A stretch of DNA of 64,000 nucleotides. Origin: Solirubrobacterales bacterium (GTDB lineage Bacteria; Actinomycetota; Thermoleophilia; Solirubrobacterales; JACPNS01). Under the pieces are notes generated by a model. That model ran no database searches and was not told the DNA's origin. It saw only the letters and a program-made list of their open reading frames with translations. The position numbers and the translations under genes are program-made. Of the stretch, positions 41,788 to 49,835 are shown piece after piece. The DNA lies in NCBI GenBank assembly GCA_016185345.1, contig JACPNS010000003.1, forward strand, positions 310,001-374,000, given 5' to 3'. How positions within the stretch are numbered: position 1 is the stretch's first letter; each line of letters opens with the position of its first letter.

Positions 41788-42048
41788 CTAGCTCTGGTTC
41801 AGCCGAGCGAGGTCTGAGCCGCCCGATCCGCGCTCGCCCTCGACGGCGAGCCTTTCAAGCTTTGCGATCTCCACTTCGGCGAGCAGCCTGGCTGGATCGT
41901 CTGCGGCGAGCGGAGCGACGAGGCGCTTGAGCCTGTTGCGTACCTGTAGCGAGAAGTGCGGGGTCGCGGCGCCGGCGAGGATGCGAACGTCATCGACGGT
42001 CACGGTGTGACTCGCGGATTTCAGCTCGGGCTTCTCGAACTCGCTCAT
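41788..42048 (-). CDS. Conserved small protein of unknown function
   Basis: 86 residues, soluble and mixed-charge. It begins MSEFEKPELKSASHTVTVDDVRILAGAATPHFSLQVRNRL and is predicted mainly helical. No family recognised. Its stop is 14 nt from the stop of the convergent HD-GYP gene, and its start is 21 nt past the stop of the upstream lipoprotein gene on the same strand, so the two may be co-transcribed. Confidence 0.6.
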   Translation of the reverse strand: MSEFEKPELKSASHTVTVDDVRILAGAATPHFSLQVRNRLKRLVAPLAADDPARLLAEVEIAKLERLAVEGERGSGGSDLARLNQS

Positions 42049-42068
42049 TGAGTTGAGTGTATGAAGGC

Positions 42069-43322
42069 TTAAGGGACCGGCGCGCCGCCGCCGTCGCCGG
42101 TGCTGCCGGTTGAGCCCTGCGGGGCGAGCTTCGTGACGGCGAGCAGCTCGTCGAAGGTTGCCTGGATGCCGGGCGACAGCTGCTGCTCATCTCCGAGTAG
42201 CCATGCGCGGTTGTAGACCGCGTTCGCCGGGTTGTCGATATATGCCGACTGCTCATCGAGCAGGTAGTTGCGCAGCGCGCGGTCGACCACGTCCGGGCTG
42301 CCGTTGATCAGGAGCGGTCCGTAGGCGGCGCCAGAAGACAATGTGGTCGCAGCCGCGACGTTCATCTCGTTGCGCGAATTCATGATCACAAAGCCGTGTC
42401 CGGGGTCGGTGATGCCCCAGCCCCAGTCGGTGGCCGGGTCCGAGAACGTGGAAACCTCAACCGCATTCTGCGATGGGTTTGGACCGGCGACCCGGCGGAC
42501 TTTGCCGTACTTGCGAAGCACGGCAAGCACCTGGTCACTGATCGCCACGTCGGGCCCGACGACGTAGATCGAAGGCTTCTTGTGGTCGGCGATCGCGCGA
42601 AGCGTGGCAAGCGGCACGGTTTCCTTGTTGGCGAAGAAGACCGGGCTTCCCGTATTGGCTGCCAATGGTCCAGCCGGTAGCGCGTAGCGCTTGAGGCTGG
42701 GATCGGCGGTTGTGACGATCACCTGCTCGGAGGGCTTACCGCCCGTAAGACGCGTCCATAGGCGATCGATTGCGAGGGTGAGATTCTCGAAATTGTTGTT
42801 GACCAGGTTGACTCGAGGCGTGCGCTCGGGCAGCGCGAGGGAGCCCGCAGCGATTGCCTTCGGTCGCAGCGTCTGTCCTGGGATCATGACGCCGCTTGGA
42901 TTTAGCGCGGCCATCGCAGACTTGGTGACGTCGGGGAGCTTTTTTGGGCCGCTGAGCAGCATTGGTGCGCCGAGCGGGGCCGCCGAGAGGACGCTCATCG
43001 CGATCGCGGCGCGCCAATCGTTCTCGCCGACGGCGGTCACCACCGTTGGTCGGGTGAAGGCGCTGCTCGAGGGGTAGACGGTGATGGCCGCGGCGGCAGC
43101 GTTTGCGTCGGGGTCGGACCCGGGGATGCGAATCGTGTTGCGAGTCGTGAGCGCCGGCGCGCCGCTCCCGCGTGAAAAGTCCTTCACGCTGGTGTCGCTG
43201 GTGAGGCTCGTCTCCTGCAGCGCCTGGTCGCCGAGCGTGCAGCCAGAAAGGACCAGTGCGGCAAGCAGCGTGAGCGGCGCGAAACTCAGCGCGCGGCGAT
43301 GAAAGTGCAGGAAGCGGGACAT
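42069..43322 (-). CDS. Lipoprotein with cell-wall-binding repeat 2 (CWB2)-like domains
   Basis: 417 residues from ATG 43322; the frame is open much further upstream, but that part is antisense to the acyl-CoA dehydrogenase. The signal peptide ends in a lipobox (LAALVLSGC). The mature part shows CWB2-like units: TVYPSSSAFTRPTVVTAVGENDWRAAIAMSVLSAAPLGAPMLLS, and later KKPSIYVVGPDVAIS and NAVEVSTF followed by LSSGAAYGPLLING. Such folds bind anionic wall polymers. Likely an outer-face membrane lipoprotein. Lgt, needed for lipidation, is encoded at 47.5 kb. Confidence 0.8.
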   Translation of the reverse strand: MSRFLHFHRRALSFAPLTLLAALVLSGCTLGDQALQETSLTSDTSVKDFSRGSGAPALTTRNTIRIPGSDPDANAAAAAITVYPSSSAFTRPTVVTAVGENDWRAAIAMSVLSAAPLGAPMLLSGPKKLPDVTKSAMAALNPSGVMIPGQTLRPKAIAAGSLALPERTPRVNLVNNNFENLTLAIDRLWTRLTGGKPSEQVIVTTADPSLKRYALPAGPLAANTGSPVFFANKETVPLATLRAIADHKKPSIYVVGPDVAISDQVLAVLRKYGKVRRVAGPNPSQNAVEVSTFSDPATDWGWGITDPGHGFVIMNSRNEMNVAAATTLSSGAAYGPLLINGSPDVVDRALRNYLLDEQSAYIDNPANAVYNRAWLLGDEQQLSPGIQATFDELLAVTKLAPQGSTGSTGDGGGAPVP

Positions 43323-43499
43323 GCAACCGGCACGATACCCGTGCGCGGGGCGTCCGGACTCGGGCTTAACCGGGTCGCAACCGCGGCTATAAAGAAATGC
43401 CGGGGTCATTTCGCGGATACAATTTCGCGCTGTTCGCCGCCTTACCCATGGGACACCTGCGGCGACATCCTCTCCCAATTTTCGTAACAGGAGCAAAAA

Positions 43500-44768
43500 G
43501 TGGAATTCGGTTACACGCCTGAGCAGCAAGCGCTCAAGGAACGCATTCATAAGTTTGCCGTCGAGCACATTCGCCCGGTTGCTGGTAAGCACGACAAAGA
43601 GCAGACCGTGCCGTGGGACGTGATGAAGGCAGCTGCGGCCGAAGGAATCGGAACCCTCGACTTCATGATGTCGATGGGCGGTGACCCGCAGGGCCAGTTC
43701 GCCACGATCTACGCAGAAGAAATGCATTGGGGCTGCGCAGGAATTGCACTCTCGATCGCTGGCTCGGGCCTCGCTGCCGCCGGTATCGCCTCGTCTGGCA
43801 CTAAGGACCAGATGATGGAGTGGGTGCCCAAGTGCTTCGCCAACGGCGACGAAATGCACCTTGGCGCATACGCCGTGACCGAACCGGCTGCCGGTTCCGA
43901 CGTCAAGTCTCTCCGCACCACGGCAAAGCTCGAAGGCGACGAGTGGATCCTCAACGGTTCCAAGGTCTTCATCACCAACGGCGGAATCGCCGACGTGACG
44001 GTTGTGGTCGCGGTCGTGGACCCCGAGCTCGGCACGCGCGGTCAGGCTTCGTTCATCGTCCCGAAGGGCACGCCCGGCCTTTCGCAGGGCAAAAAGGAAG
44101 ACAAGCTCGGCATCCGCGCTTCTCAGACCACGGAAGTGGTTCTTGAGAACTGCCGCGTCCCGGCCGAGTACCTGCTGGGCGGTATGGACAAGCTGAACAA
44201 GAAGCTTGAGAACGCCCGCAGCGGCAAGAAAGTCGGAGGCGCTAACGCGCTGGCAACCTTTGAGCTCACGCGTCCGTTCGTCGGCGCGAGCGCGATCGGT
44301 ATCGCCCGCGCTGCCTACGAGTTCACCCTCGAGTACCTCTCGGAGACAAGGATCGACGGCAAGCCCGCGCTCGACAACCCGGGTATTCACCAGCAGATCG
44401 CCGACATCGCCACAGAGATCGACGCAGCCCGTCTGCTCGTGCAGCGCGCATCCTGGATGGGTGCCAACGGCCGGCCCCTGATGGGCGGCCAGGGCTCGAT
44501 GAGCAAGCTCAAGTGTGGCGACGTCGCAATGTGGTCAACGGCCAAGTGCATGGACTTGATCGGTCCCGCCGCGTGGGACACCGACCTGCCGCTCGAGAAG
44601 TGGTACCGCGACGCGAAGATCTACCAGATCTTCGAAGGCACGAGCCAGATCCAGCGCATGGTAATCGGCCGCCTGCAGGTTGGCCAGTTCCGTGCGCAGC
44701 TCGAGGAGGCCAAGCAGGAGTTTGCTGCGAAGTCAGAGGCTGCAAAGGCCGAGGCCGTCCCGGCATGA
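43500..44768 (+). CDS. Acyl-CoA dehydrogenase
   Basis: 422 residues, start GTG 43500 behind CAGGAG. FAD enzyme introducing the 2,3 double bond into acyl-CoA. Motifs: GAYAVTEPAAGSDVKSLRTTA (FAD/substrate), WILNGSKVFITNGGIADVTVV, LGIRASQTTEVVLENCRVPAEYLLGG, and the C-terminal catalytic base region KIYQIFEGTSQIQRMVIGR with Glu in the usual YQIFEGT site. Complete. Two TANNNT-like boxes lie upstream (TATAAA near 43389; TACAAT near 43419). A strong terminator follows. Confidence 0.94.
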   Translation: MEFGYTPEQQALKERIHKFAVEHIRPVAGKHDKEQTVPWDVMKAAAAEGIGTLDFMMSMGGDPQGQFATIYAEEMHWGCAGIALSIAGSGLAAAGIASSGTKDQMMEWVPKCFANGDEMHLGAYAVTEPAAGSDVKSLRTTAKLEGDEWILNGSKVFITNGGIADVTVVVAVVDPELGTRGQASFIVPKGTPGLSQGKKEDKLGIRASQTTEVVLENCRVPAEYLLGGMDKLNKKLENARSGKKVGGANALATFELTRPFVGASAIGIARAAYEFTLEYLSETRIDGKPALDNPGIHQQIADIATEIDAARLLVQRASWMGANGRPLMGGQGSMSKLKCGDVAMWSTAKCMDLIGPAAWDTDLPLEKWYRDAKIYQIFEGTSQIQRMVIGRLQVGQFRAQLEEAKQEFAAKSEAAKAEAVPA

Positions 44769-44793
44769 TCGCCAAAGAGATCGAGTTGTTTCG

Positions 44794-44825
44794 AAGGGCC
44801 GCCTCTTGGGGCGGCCCTTCTTTTT
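44794..44825 (+). terminator. Rho-independent terminator
   Basis: AAGGGCCGCC, 6-nt loop, GGCGGCCCTT, then CTTTTT. Serves the acyl-CoA dehydrogenase transcript. Confidence 0.9.
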
Positions 44826-44828
44826 GGG

Positions 44829-45764
44829 CTACTCGCCGTCCGTGCCGATCGCGGCCGAGCAGGTGACGTTGCCCTTGGTCGCGCCGGAAACGATCACGTT
44901 CACCGAGTAGGCGACTGATCGCAACAGTGTCTCAGCGGCCAAGTTCTTGTCGGACGTGGCGTCGGTCAGGATTGCGTTCTTGGCGATATCGAGCTTGAAC
45001 GCAACGGCGGCCGCCTGGGGGTCGTTCTCGGCCCACGGCACGGTGACGACCTGAGCCTTGCCTGAGCGCGCCTCGCTAGTGGTCCTGCTCACGTCTGCGT
45101 CGGTCGCCGTGTCGGCACCGCGCTCGGTCAGTTGAGCGACCAGCCTGAATCCGTAGCGGCGAGCGAGGTAGTCGAGGTCGTCGTGCCCCGAGACGACGCG
45201 AAGCTTTCCGCCCTTCGGGAGGTCAATGCAGTATTGGAGTGAGTCGTCCATGTTCTGGACCTTTCCGAGATAAGTCGCGAGGTTTGCGTCGTAGGTCGCT
45301 TTCGCGCGCGGATTCGCCTTGGTCAGCTCGCTTGCCACCTTCGTCGCGGCCAGCTTGACGTTTCGAAGATCCGTGTACCAATGAGAATTGATCTTGCCCT
45401 CGTTGCGGATGATCTTCGCGGACTCAGAAAGATCGACAACCTTGCTCTCGGCCTTGGCCTCGGTGATCGCGGGCTCGATCCAGGGGTCCATGTCGCCACC
45501 AGAACGAAAGACCAGTTTGGCCTTGCCGACTGAACTCGCAGCATCCGATGGCGGCGTCCAGGTGTGGGTATTCACCAATGGTCGAGCAAGTCCGGTGACT
45601 TTCACCGCCGTGCCGCCAACCTCGCTCACAAGATCGGCCATCTGGCTTGTGGTGGCGACAACGCTTGGTGCGGGAGCAGGATCGTCTCCTGCTCCGCAGC
45701 CGGAGAGCGCAACAACCATCGCAATCACCACGAGTACGCAGGCACGAGTCCACAAACGATTCAT
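44829..45764 (-). CDS. Metal-binding ABC-type lipoprotein (ZnuA/TroA family)
   Basis: 311 residues from ATG 45764, with GGGGG about 9 nt upstream. Lipobox VVALSGC. TroA-like cluster: VVATTSQMADLVSEVGG, a first His in NTHTWTP where the usual loop is DPHxYEP, HWYTD, GHDDLDYLARRYGF, then WAENDP. Three candidate His ligands are kept but the acidic residue before the first His is replaced, so metal preference may differ from the ZnuA domain encoded at 49.8 kb. It is an orphan, with no permease or ATPase adjacent in its operon. Confidence 0.85.
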   Translation of the reverse strand: MNRLWTRACVLVVIAMVVALSGCGAGDDPAPAPSVVATTSQMADLVSEVGGTAVKVTGLARPLVNTHTWTPPSDAASSVGKAKLVFRSGGDMDPWIEPAITEAKAESKVVDLSESAKIIRNEGKINSHWYTDLRNVKLAATKVASELTKANPRAKATYDANLATYLGKVQNMDDSLQYCIDLPKGGKLRVVSGHDDLDYLARRYGFRLVAQLTERGADTATDADVSRTTSEARSGKAQVVTVPWAENDPQAAAVAFKLDIAKNAILTDATSDKNLAAETLLRSVAYSVNVIVSGATKGNVTCSAAIGTDGE

Positions 45765-45871
45765 CCAAAAACCCCCTTGCGCGCATCCCACGCGCGCTCT
45801 TGATCGGGCTGATTCCTACCAGATCCAGACCGAAGTTCTTCCGTAAACTACGTATTTCCAGCAATTAAGGC

Positions 45872-45900
45872 TTGACCAACTACCGCCGATCCGTTATAGT
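45872..45900 (+). promoter_or_regulatory. Sigma-70-type promoter for the riboswitch transcript
   Basis: TTGACC (45872-45877), 17-nt spacer, TATAGT (45895-45900). The start would be near 45906, at the 5' edge of the aptamer. Confidence 0.8.
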
Positions 45901-45904
45901 GGCC

Positions 45905-46060
45905 GACAGCGCTGAATGACCAAGCCTGCCAGGCGAGGTCAGCGGGGGACCCAAATCCCCGGGGCGAATTGCAGTCGTTAGGACTGCATAGCGTGCAGGT
46001 ATCTGACCGAGATCAGGATCCATACGCGAGCCCGACAGCTAACTCCGTAAGCGCGTTGTC
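45905..46060 (+). ncRNA. Cyclic di-AMP riboswitch (ydaO/yuaA class)
   Basis: Conserved elements of the class occur in order: GCGCTGAATGACC at the 5' side, CAGCGGGGGACCCAAAT, CGGGGCGAATTGCAG, and GACAGCTAACTCCGTAAGCGC at the 3' side. The P1 helix closes GCGCT (45909-45913) with AGCGC (46050-46054). The long leader to ATG 46300 carries GTCTC-TCTG-GAGAC near 46058 and a GC hairpin at 46263-46278 as possible expression-platform parts. In actinobacteria this class typically precedes wall-hydrolase genes, and an M23 peptidase follows here. In Bacillus, c-di-AMP turns such genes off. Confidence 0.93.
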
Positions 46061-46262
46061 TCTCTGGAGACTGTTGGCACCCAATATGTACCGACGTCGC
46101 CAATGACGTTGTCAACCTTGCACCTCGCGTGCGCGCTGGCCGGATCCTCAGGCAACCACAGCCGCATACGGGCTTGCAGGTTGTCATATAGAAGCAGGAA
46201 ATTTCCAAGAAACACGGATTTCATTTCTAGCCTCGAACGGCCTACGCGAACCCTTCGCCCTG

Positions 46263-46278
46263 GGCGGCTCAGGCCGCC
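46263..46278 (+). promoter_or_regulatory. Hairpin near the M23 start codon, possible expression platform
   Basis: GGCGGC-TCAG-GCCGCC, 21 nt before ATG 46300, no T tract. Could mask the initiation region or act as a factor-dependent terminator. 46061-46262 otherwise shows no gene. Confidence 0.4.
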
Positions 46279-46299
46279 GACCCCAAACCCCACCTAAAT

Positions 46300-47469
46300 A
46301 TGCCTCGACTAATCCACACGAATTTCCGCGCAATCCTCTGGATCTGCATCATCTTCACTGCGTTGAGCGCGCTTTATCTAGCACGGCCGTTGGGCTCGAG
46401 TGCGAAGAGTTCCGCCGAGTTGCAGAACAACATCGCAAAGAAATCGACCAGGGCGAGCTCGCTCAGCAGTGACATCACCCGCATGTCGGGCAAGATTCAG
46501 GGTCTCCGTGGCCGCATCGCCAAGCTGCAGGAGCGTCAAAACTCGATCCAGACCAACCTGGACGCAAAGGCCGCCCGTCAGAAAAAGATCGCCAACGCAC
46601 TCAGCGTTTCGCGGGAGCGCCTGTCCCGCCTGCGCGGGCAGCTGGCGCGCTCTCGCGAGCTCTTGAAAGCTCGCATCGTTGCGGTGTACAAGCAGGGCGA
46701 GCCGAACATGATTCAGGTGGTGCTCAGCTCCCGCGGGTTCGTTGACATGGTTGAACGTGCCACATACATGGAACGAATCGCGAGGCAGGATCACAGGATC
46801 ATCACTAGGGTCACGCGTTTGAAGGGGCAGACGAAGAACGAGACAGTCAAACTCGCCGGCCTCGAAAAGAAGGCCTCGCGACTGGTGGCCGAGGTCCGTA
46901 GCGAACGCGACCGTGTCGCCGGTGCCAAGGGCACTCTCGCCGCTCAGCGCAACGAATTGAACGCCGCTGTCGGCAGCAGAAAGAGCAAACTCGCTGTCGT
47001 CTCGAAAAGCCTGCGCCGCGACAGGGATGACCTCGCCGCGATGCAAGCCAGCAACGGCGCGATCGTCGGAGCCCTCGACGAAAGCGCGCCGATCAAGAAG
47101 GGCTCAGGCCAGCTGATCTGGCCGGTGAACGGACAGATCACTTCTCCGTTTGGCAACCGCTGGGGACGCCTTCACGGCGGACTCGACATCGCGGTGCCGA
47201 TGGGCACCGCCGTCCGCGCCGCGGACTCAGGAACGGTTCGCATCGCTGGCTTGATGGGCGGATACGGAAACTTCGTCTGCGTGCAGCATTCGAGCTCGAT
47301 GAGCACGTGCTACGCCCACAACGGTCCGCTGGCTGTCAGGGTGGGCCAATCGGTCAAAAAGGGCCAGACGGTCGCTGCGTCTGGCAATTCCGGACTCTCC
47401 ACGGGCCCGCACCTTCACTTCGAAGTGCGCATCAACGGCAATCGGGTCGACCCGATGGGCTACCTCTAG
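46300..47469 (+). CDS. M23-family peptidoglycan endopeptidase with coiled coil (EnvC-like)
   Basis: 389 residues. One N-terminal TM/signal anchor (AILWICIIFTALSALYLA), a long coiled coil (about 35-255) similar to EnvC/PcsB-type regulators, then a LytM/M23 domain (about 275-389): WPVNGQITSPFGNRWGRLHGGLDIAVPMGTAVRAADSGTV, YGNFVCVQHSSSMSTCYAHN, TGPHLHFEVRINGNRVDPMGYL. Zinc ligands (His and Asp of HGGLDIA, and HLH) are intact, so it may be catalytically active. It is under the c-di-AMP riboswitch, coupling wall cleavage to c-di-AMP level. The 3' end overlaps lgt by 4 nt, tail to tail. Confidence 0.93.
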   Translation: MPRLIHTNFRAILWICIIFTALSALYLARPLGSSAKSSAELQNNIAKKSTRASSLSSDITRMSGKIQGLRGRIAKLQERQNSIQTNLDAKAARQKKIANALSVSRERLSRLRGQLARSRELLKARIVAVYKQGEPNMIQVVLSSRGFVDMVERATYMERIARQDHRIITRVTRLKGQTKNETVKLAGLEKKASRLVAEVRSERDRVAGAKGTLAAQRNELNAAVGSRKSKLAVVSKSLRRDRDDLAAMQASNGAIVGALDESAPIKKGSGQLIWPVNGQITSPFGNRWGRLHGGLDIAVPMGTAVRAADSGTVRIAGLMGGYGNFVCVQHSSSMSTCYAHNGPLAVRVGQSVKKGQTVAASGNSGLSTGPHLHFEVRINGNRVDPMGYL

Positions 47470-48227
47470 GCCGTTGTAACCGACCGCCCGCTCGGTACCG
47501 GACGATCCTTCAGAGCGAGCACGAAGGCGACTCCAATCAGCGCCAGCGCCACGCTGACGATCTGCGCGAGCGTCAAGCCGAGTGCGACGTCCTCGTTGCG
47601 GCGGAGGAATTCCACGAAAAAGCGCGAGGTGCCCGATCCGATCAAGTAGATGCCAAAGAGCATTCCGGGGTGCCAGCGGTCGCGCCAGCGCCAGAGGAGA
47701 ATCGCGAACAGGCCCATCGCGGACACCTCGATCAGCGGCGTGGGGTAGACCTCCACGCCCGGGGGAGTCGGCACGGTCCCGTTGGGGTAGCCCATTCCCC
47801 ACCAGGCGTCGGTAGGTTTGCCGTAGTCGCCGTCCCCCGAAAGTTGGTCGCCGATTCGTCCAACCGCGTATCCGGCAGCCACCGCGGGGGCGCAGACGTC
47901 CATCAAGGTGAAGGTGAGTATTTTGCGCCAGTACGCGTAGGCCGCCACCGCCGCGGACGCGCCGAATGCGCCGCCGTACCAGACAAGCCCTGAGCCGGAG
48001 AAGATCTGGTCCAAAGCCCAGTCGCCCTCGGCGGCCGAAAACCAAAGTTTCGCGCCGAGGATGCCGCCGACTGCCGCTGCGAGAATCAGCTCGTACGCCC
48101 AGTCGACGGTGTCGCCAAGCTCTTTCAGTCGGCGCCCGATGATCAGCCCCGCAACGACGAATCCCAAGGCAAACATCAGCCCAAAGGTCTGAAGTGTCAC
48201 TGGTCCGAGATCGATCTCTGGCTGCAT
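47466..48227 (-). CDS. lgt: Prolipoprotein diacylglyceryl transferase (divergent)
   Basis: 253 residues, seven or so membrane segments. The Lgt signature is recognisable but divergent: YAVGRIGDQLSGDGDYGKPTD where the usual form is GRxGNFxNxE, then YPTPLIEVSAMGLFAIL and GTSRFFVEFLRRNE with the conserved Arg. Transfers diacylglycerol from phosphatidylglycerol to the lipobox Cys. Several lipobox proteins occur in the window. It is 7 nt downstream of the ABC permease gene, so it probably ends the zinc-transport operon. Confidence 0.85.
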   Translation of the reverse strand: MQPEIDLGPVTLQTFGLMFALGFVVAGLIIGRRLKELGDTVDWAYELILAAAVGGILGAKLWFSAAEGDWALDQIFSGSGLVWYGGAFGASAAVAAYAYWRKILTFTLMDVCAPAVAAGYAVGRIGDQLSGDGDYGKPTDAWWGMGYPNGTVPTPPGVEVYPTPLIEVSAMGLFAILLWRWRDRWHPGMLFGIYLIGSGTSRFFVEFLRRNEDVALGLTLAQIVSVALALIGVAFVLALKDRPVPSGRSVTTA

Positions 48228-48234
48228 CGGGCGG

Positions 48235-49065
48235 CTAGCCTAGCGGCAGAACGCGGGCTCTTAGGCCAGCTACCGAGGTCGCCGCCGCCGCCCATAGACA
48301 GATCAACAGCGCGATACTCGCGCCTGCGGGCCAGTCGGCGTAGTATGAGAGGAAGAGGCCAGCAATTCCGCTGACGGCGCCAGAGAGCGTTGCGAGCGCA
48401 ATACAACTCTGAAGACGGTGCGTCACTGCGGACGCACCAAGCGCGGGACCAGTGACAAGCGCGAGCGCGAGCAAGCTCCCAGCCACGCTCGCCGCCACAG
48501 CGACCGAGATTGCCAGGAGTGCGAGCGCCGCCGCCGAAACGCGCCCGACATTGATGCCGAGACTGGGTGCCGAGCGCGCGTCAAAAACCAACGCTGCGAA
48601 CTGGCCGCCGAGCGTGGTCAGGGCAATCGCGATACCCAACGCCAGCGCCACCGCCAGGATCACGTCGTTCCATGAGGCTGCGAGCAGGTCGCCAAAAAGC
48701 AGATCCAAGTTGGCCTCGGCGTTGCCGCCGTTGACCATCAATGCACCGAGCGCGACGAGTAGCGTCACCGAAACCGATGTTGCCGTCGGGCTGGAGGTCT
48801 TGGGTGCGCGCGCGGCCAGGAGCAGCAGTGAGTACGCCGCGACCACACCCACGATCGCTCCGAGCAGAAGCCCTGCGCCGATCAGCGCGGCGATCACCAG
48901 TCCGGGGAGCAGCGCATGCGTGAACGACTCGGCAAGGATCGCGCGGCCAAATTGCAGCACCCAGACCCCGACGGCGCCGCAGGCTCCACCGATGATCACC
49001 AACGCGAGCGCGCTGAGCAGATCGAAATCGCCGGAGACGGGATCGAGTATCGACCCAGCGATCAT
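48235..49065 (-). CDS. Metal ABC transporter permease (ZnuB family)
   Basis: 276 residues, 8-9 membrane segments. ABC-3 family pattern: FGRAILAESFTHALLPGLVIAALIGAG, then DLLFGDLLAASWNDVILAVALALG, FDARSAPSLGINVG and the coupling-helix/late region ALVTGPALGASAVTHRLQ. ATG 49065 overlaps the ATPase gene as ATGA. With the permease domain of the fusion protein two genes upstream it would give a heteromeric transmembrane channel. Ion identity is inferred as zinc from the Zur-like box and Fur-family gene. Confidence 0.88.
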   Translation of the reverse strand: MIAGSILDPVSGDFDLLSALALVIIGGACGAVGVWVLQFGRAILAESFTHALLPGLVIAALIGAGLLLGAIVGVVAAYSLLLLAARAPKTSSPTATSVSVTLLVALGALMVNGGNAEANLDLLFGDLLAASWNDVILAVALALGIAIALTTLGGQFAALVFDARSAPSLGINVGRVSAAALALLAISVAVAASVAGSLLALALVTGPALGASAVTHRLQSCIALATLSGAVSGIAGLFLSYYADWPAGASIALLICLWAAAATSVAGLRARVLPLG

Positions 49066-49835
49066 CCGTCGTGGTAGTGGTCACGACCGCAGGTGTCGGC
49101 CGTCGCAAGCACCGGCCGACCGTCCACATCGCCGATCACTGTCAGATCTGCGGCATAGGTTTCGCGTAGCTTCGCGTCGGTCAGGACCACGAACGGAGCG
49201 CCGTCGGCGACCACCCTCCCGTTAAGGCAGATCACGCGATCGGCAATGCGCGCGTGTTCGATGTCGTGTGAGGCCTCGATCACCAGTCGGCCCTCGTCGC
49301 GAAGGCTGCCGAGCGTCGCTCGGATGACCGCGGCCGAGCTTGGGTCGACGCCCGCCAGTGGTTCGTCCAGCGCGATCACTTCGGCGCCGCCGACAATCGT
49401 GCGCGCGAGCAACACGCGCCGACGCTGACCGCCAGAGAGTTCGCCGTAGGTTCGATCTGCGCTTCCGGCCAAGCCGACGCGTTCGAGCGCAGCAATTGAT
49501 CGTTGCTTCTCAGCCCGTCGTGCGCGCTGCCAGAAGCGACGTTCCGAAAGTGTCCCCATCAACACGACGTCGAGCGCCGAGACGGGAAAATCGCTTCGGG
49601 AGCTGTCGTGCTGGGGCAGGTAGGCAACCTTCGACTCGACCGCGATCGTGCCATGGATCGGCTGAAGTTCACCGACCAGCGCACGAAGGAATGTCGTTTT
49701 GCCGCCGCCGTTGGGACCGAGCAGAATCACGAGCTCGCCGGCTGGCAGCTCGACCGAAAGCTCCGTCAGCGCCGGCTCGCCTGAGTCATAGGCGAGGGTC
49801 GCGTGGTCCGCATGGATTAGTCGGTCGCCGGGCAA
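49062..49835 (-). CDS. Metal ABC transporter ATP-binding protein (ZnuC family)
   Basis: 257 residues, start TTG 49835 behind GGGGAG. Walker A LLGPNGGGKTT, Q loop YLPQHD, signature YGELSGGQRRRVLLAR, Walker B VIALDEPLAG, H loop IEASHDIEHA. The end is unusually His/Cys rich (TCGRDHYHDG), a possible metal-sensing tail. It overlaps the upstream fusion gene by 19 nt and the downstream permease by 4 nt. Confidence 0.93.
   Translation of the reverse strand: MPGDRLIHADHATLAYDSGEPALTELSVELPAGELVILLGPNGGGKTTFLRALVGELQPIHGTIAVESKVAYLPQHDSSRSDFPVSALDVVLMGTLSERRFWQRARRAEKQRSIAALERVGLAGSADRTYGELSGGQRRRVLLARTIVGGAEVIALDEPLAGVDPSSAAVIRATLGSLRDEGRLVIEASHDIEHARIADRVICLNGRVVADGAPFVVLTDAKLRETYAADLTVIGDVDGRPVLATADTCGRDHYHDG

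Noticed and set aside
43323-44390. N-terminal extension of the minus-strand CWB2-like frame
   Set aside because: It is antisense to the acyl-CoA dehydrogenase, and a signal peptide with lipobox begins at 43322.
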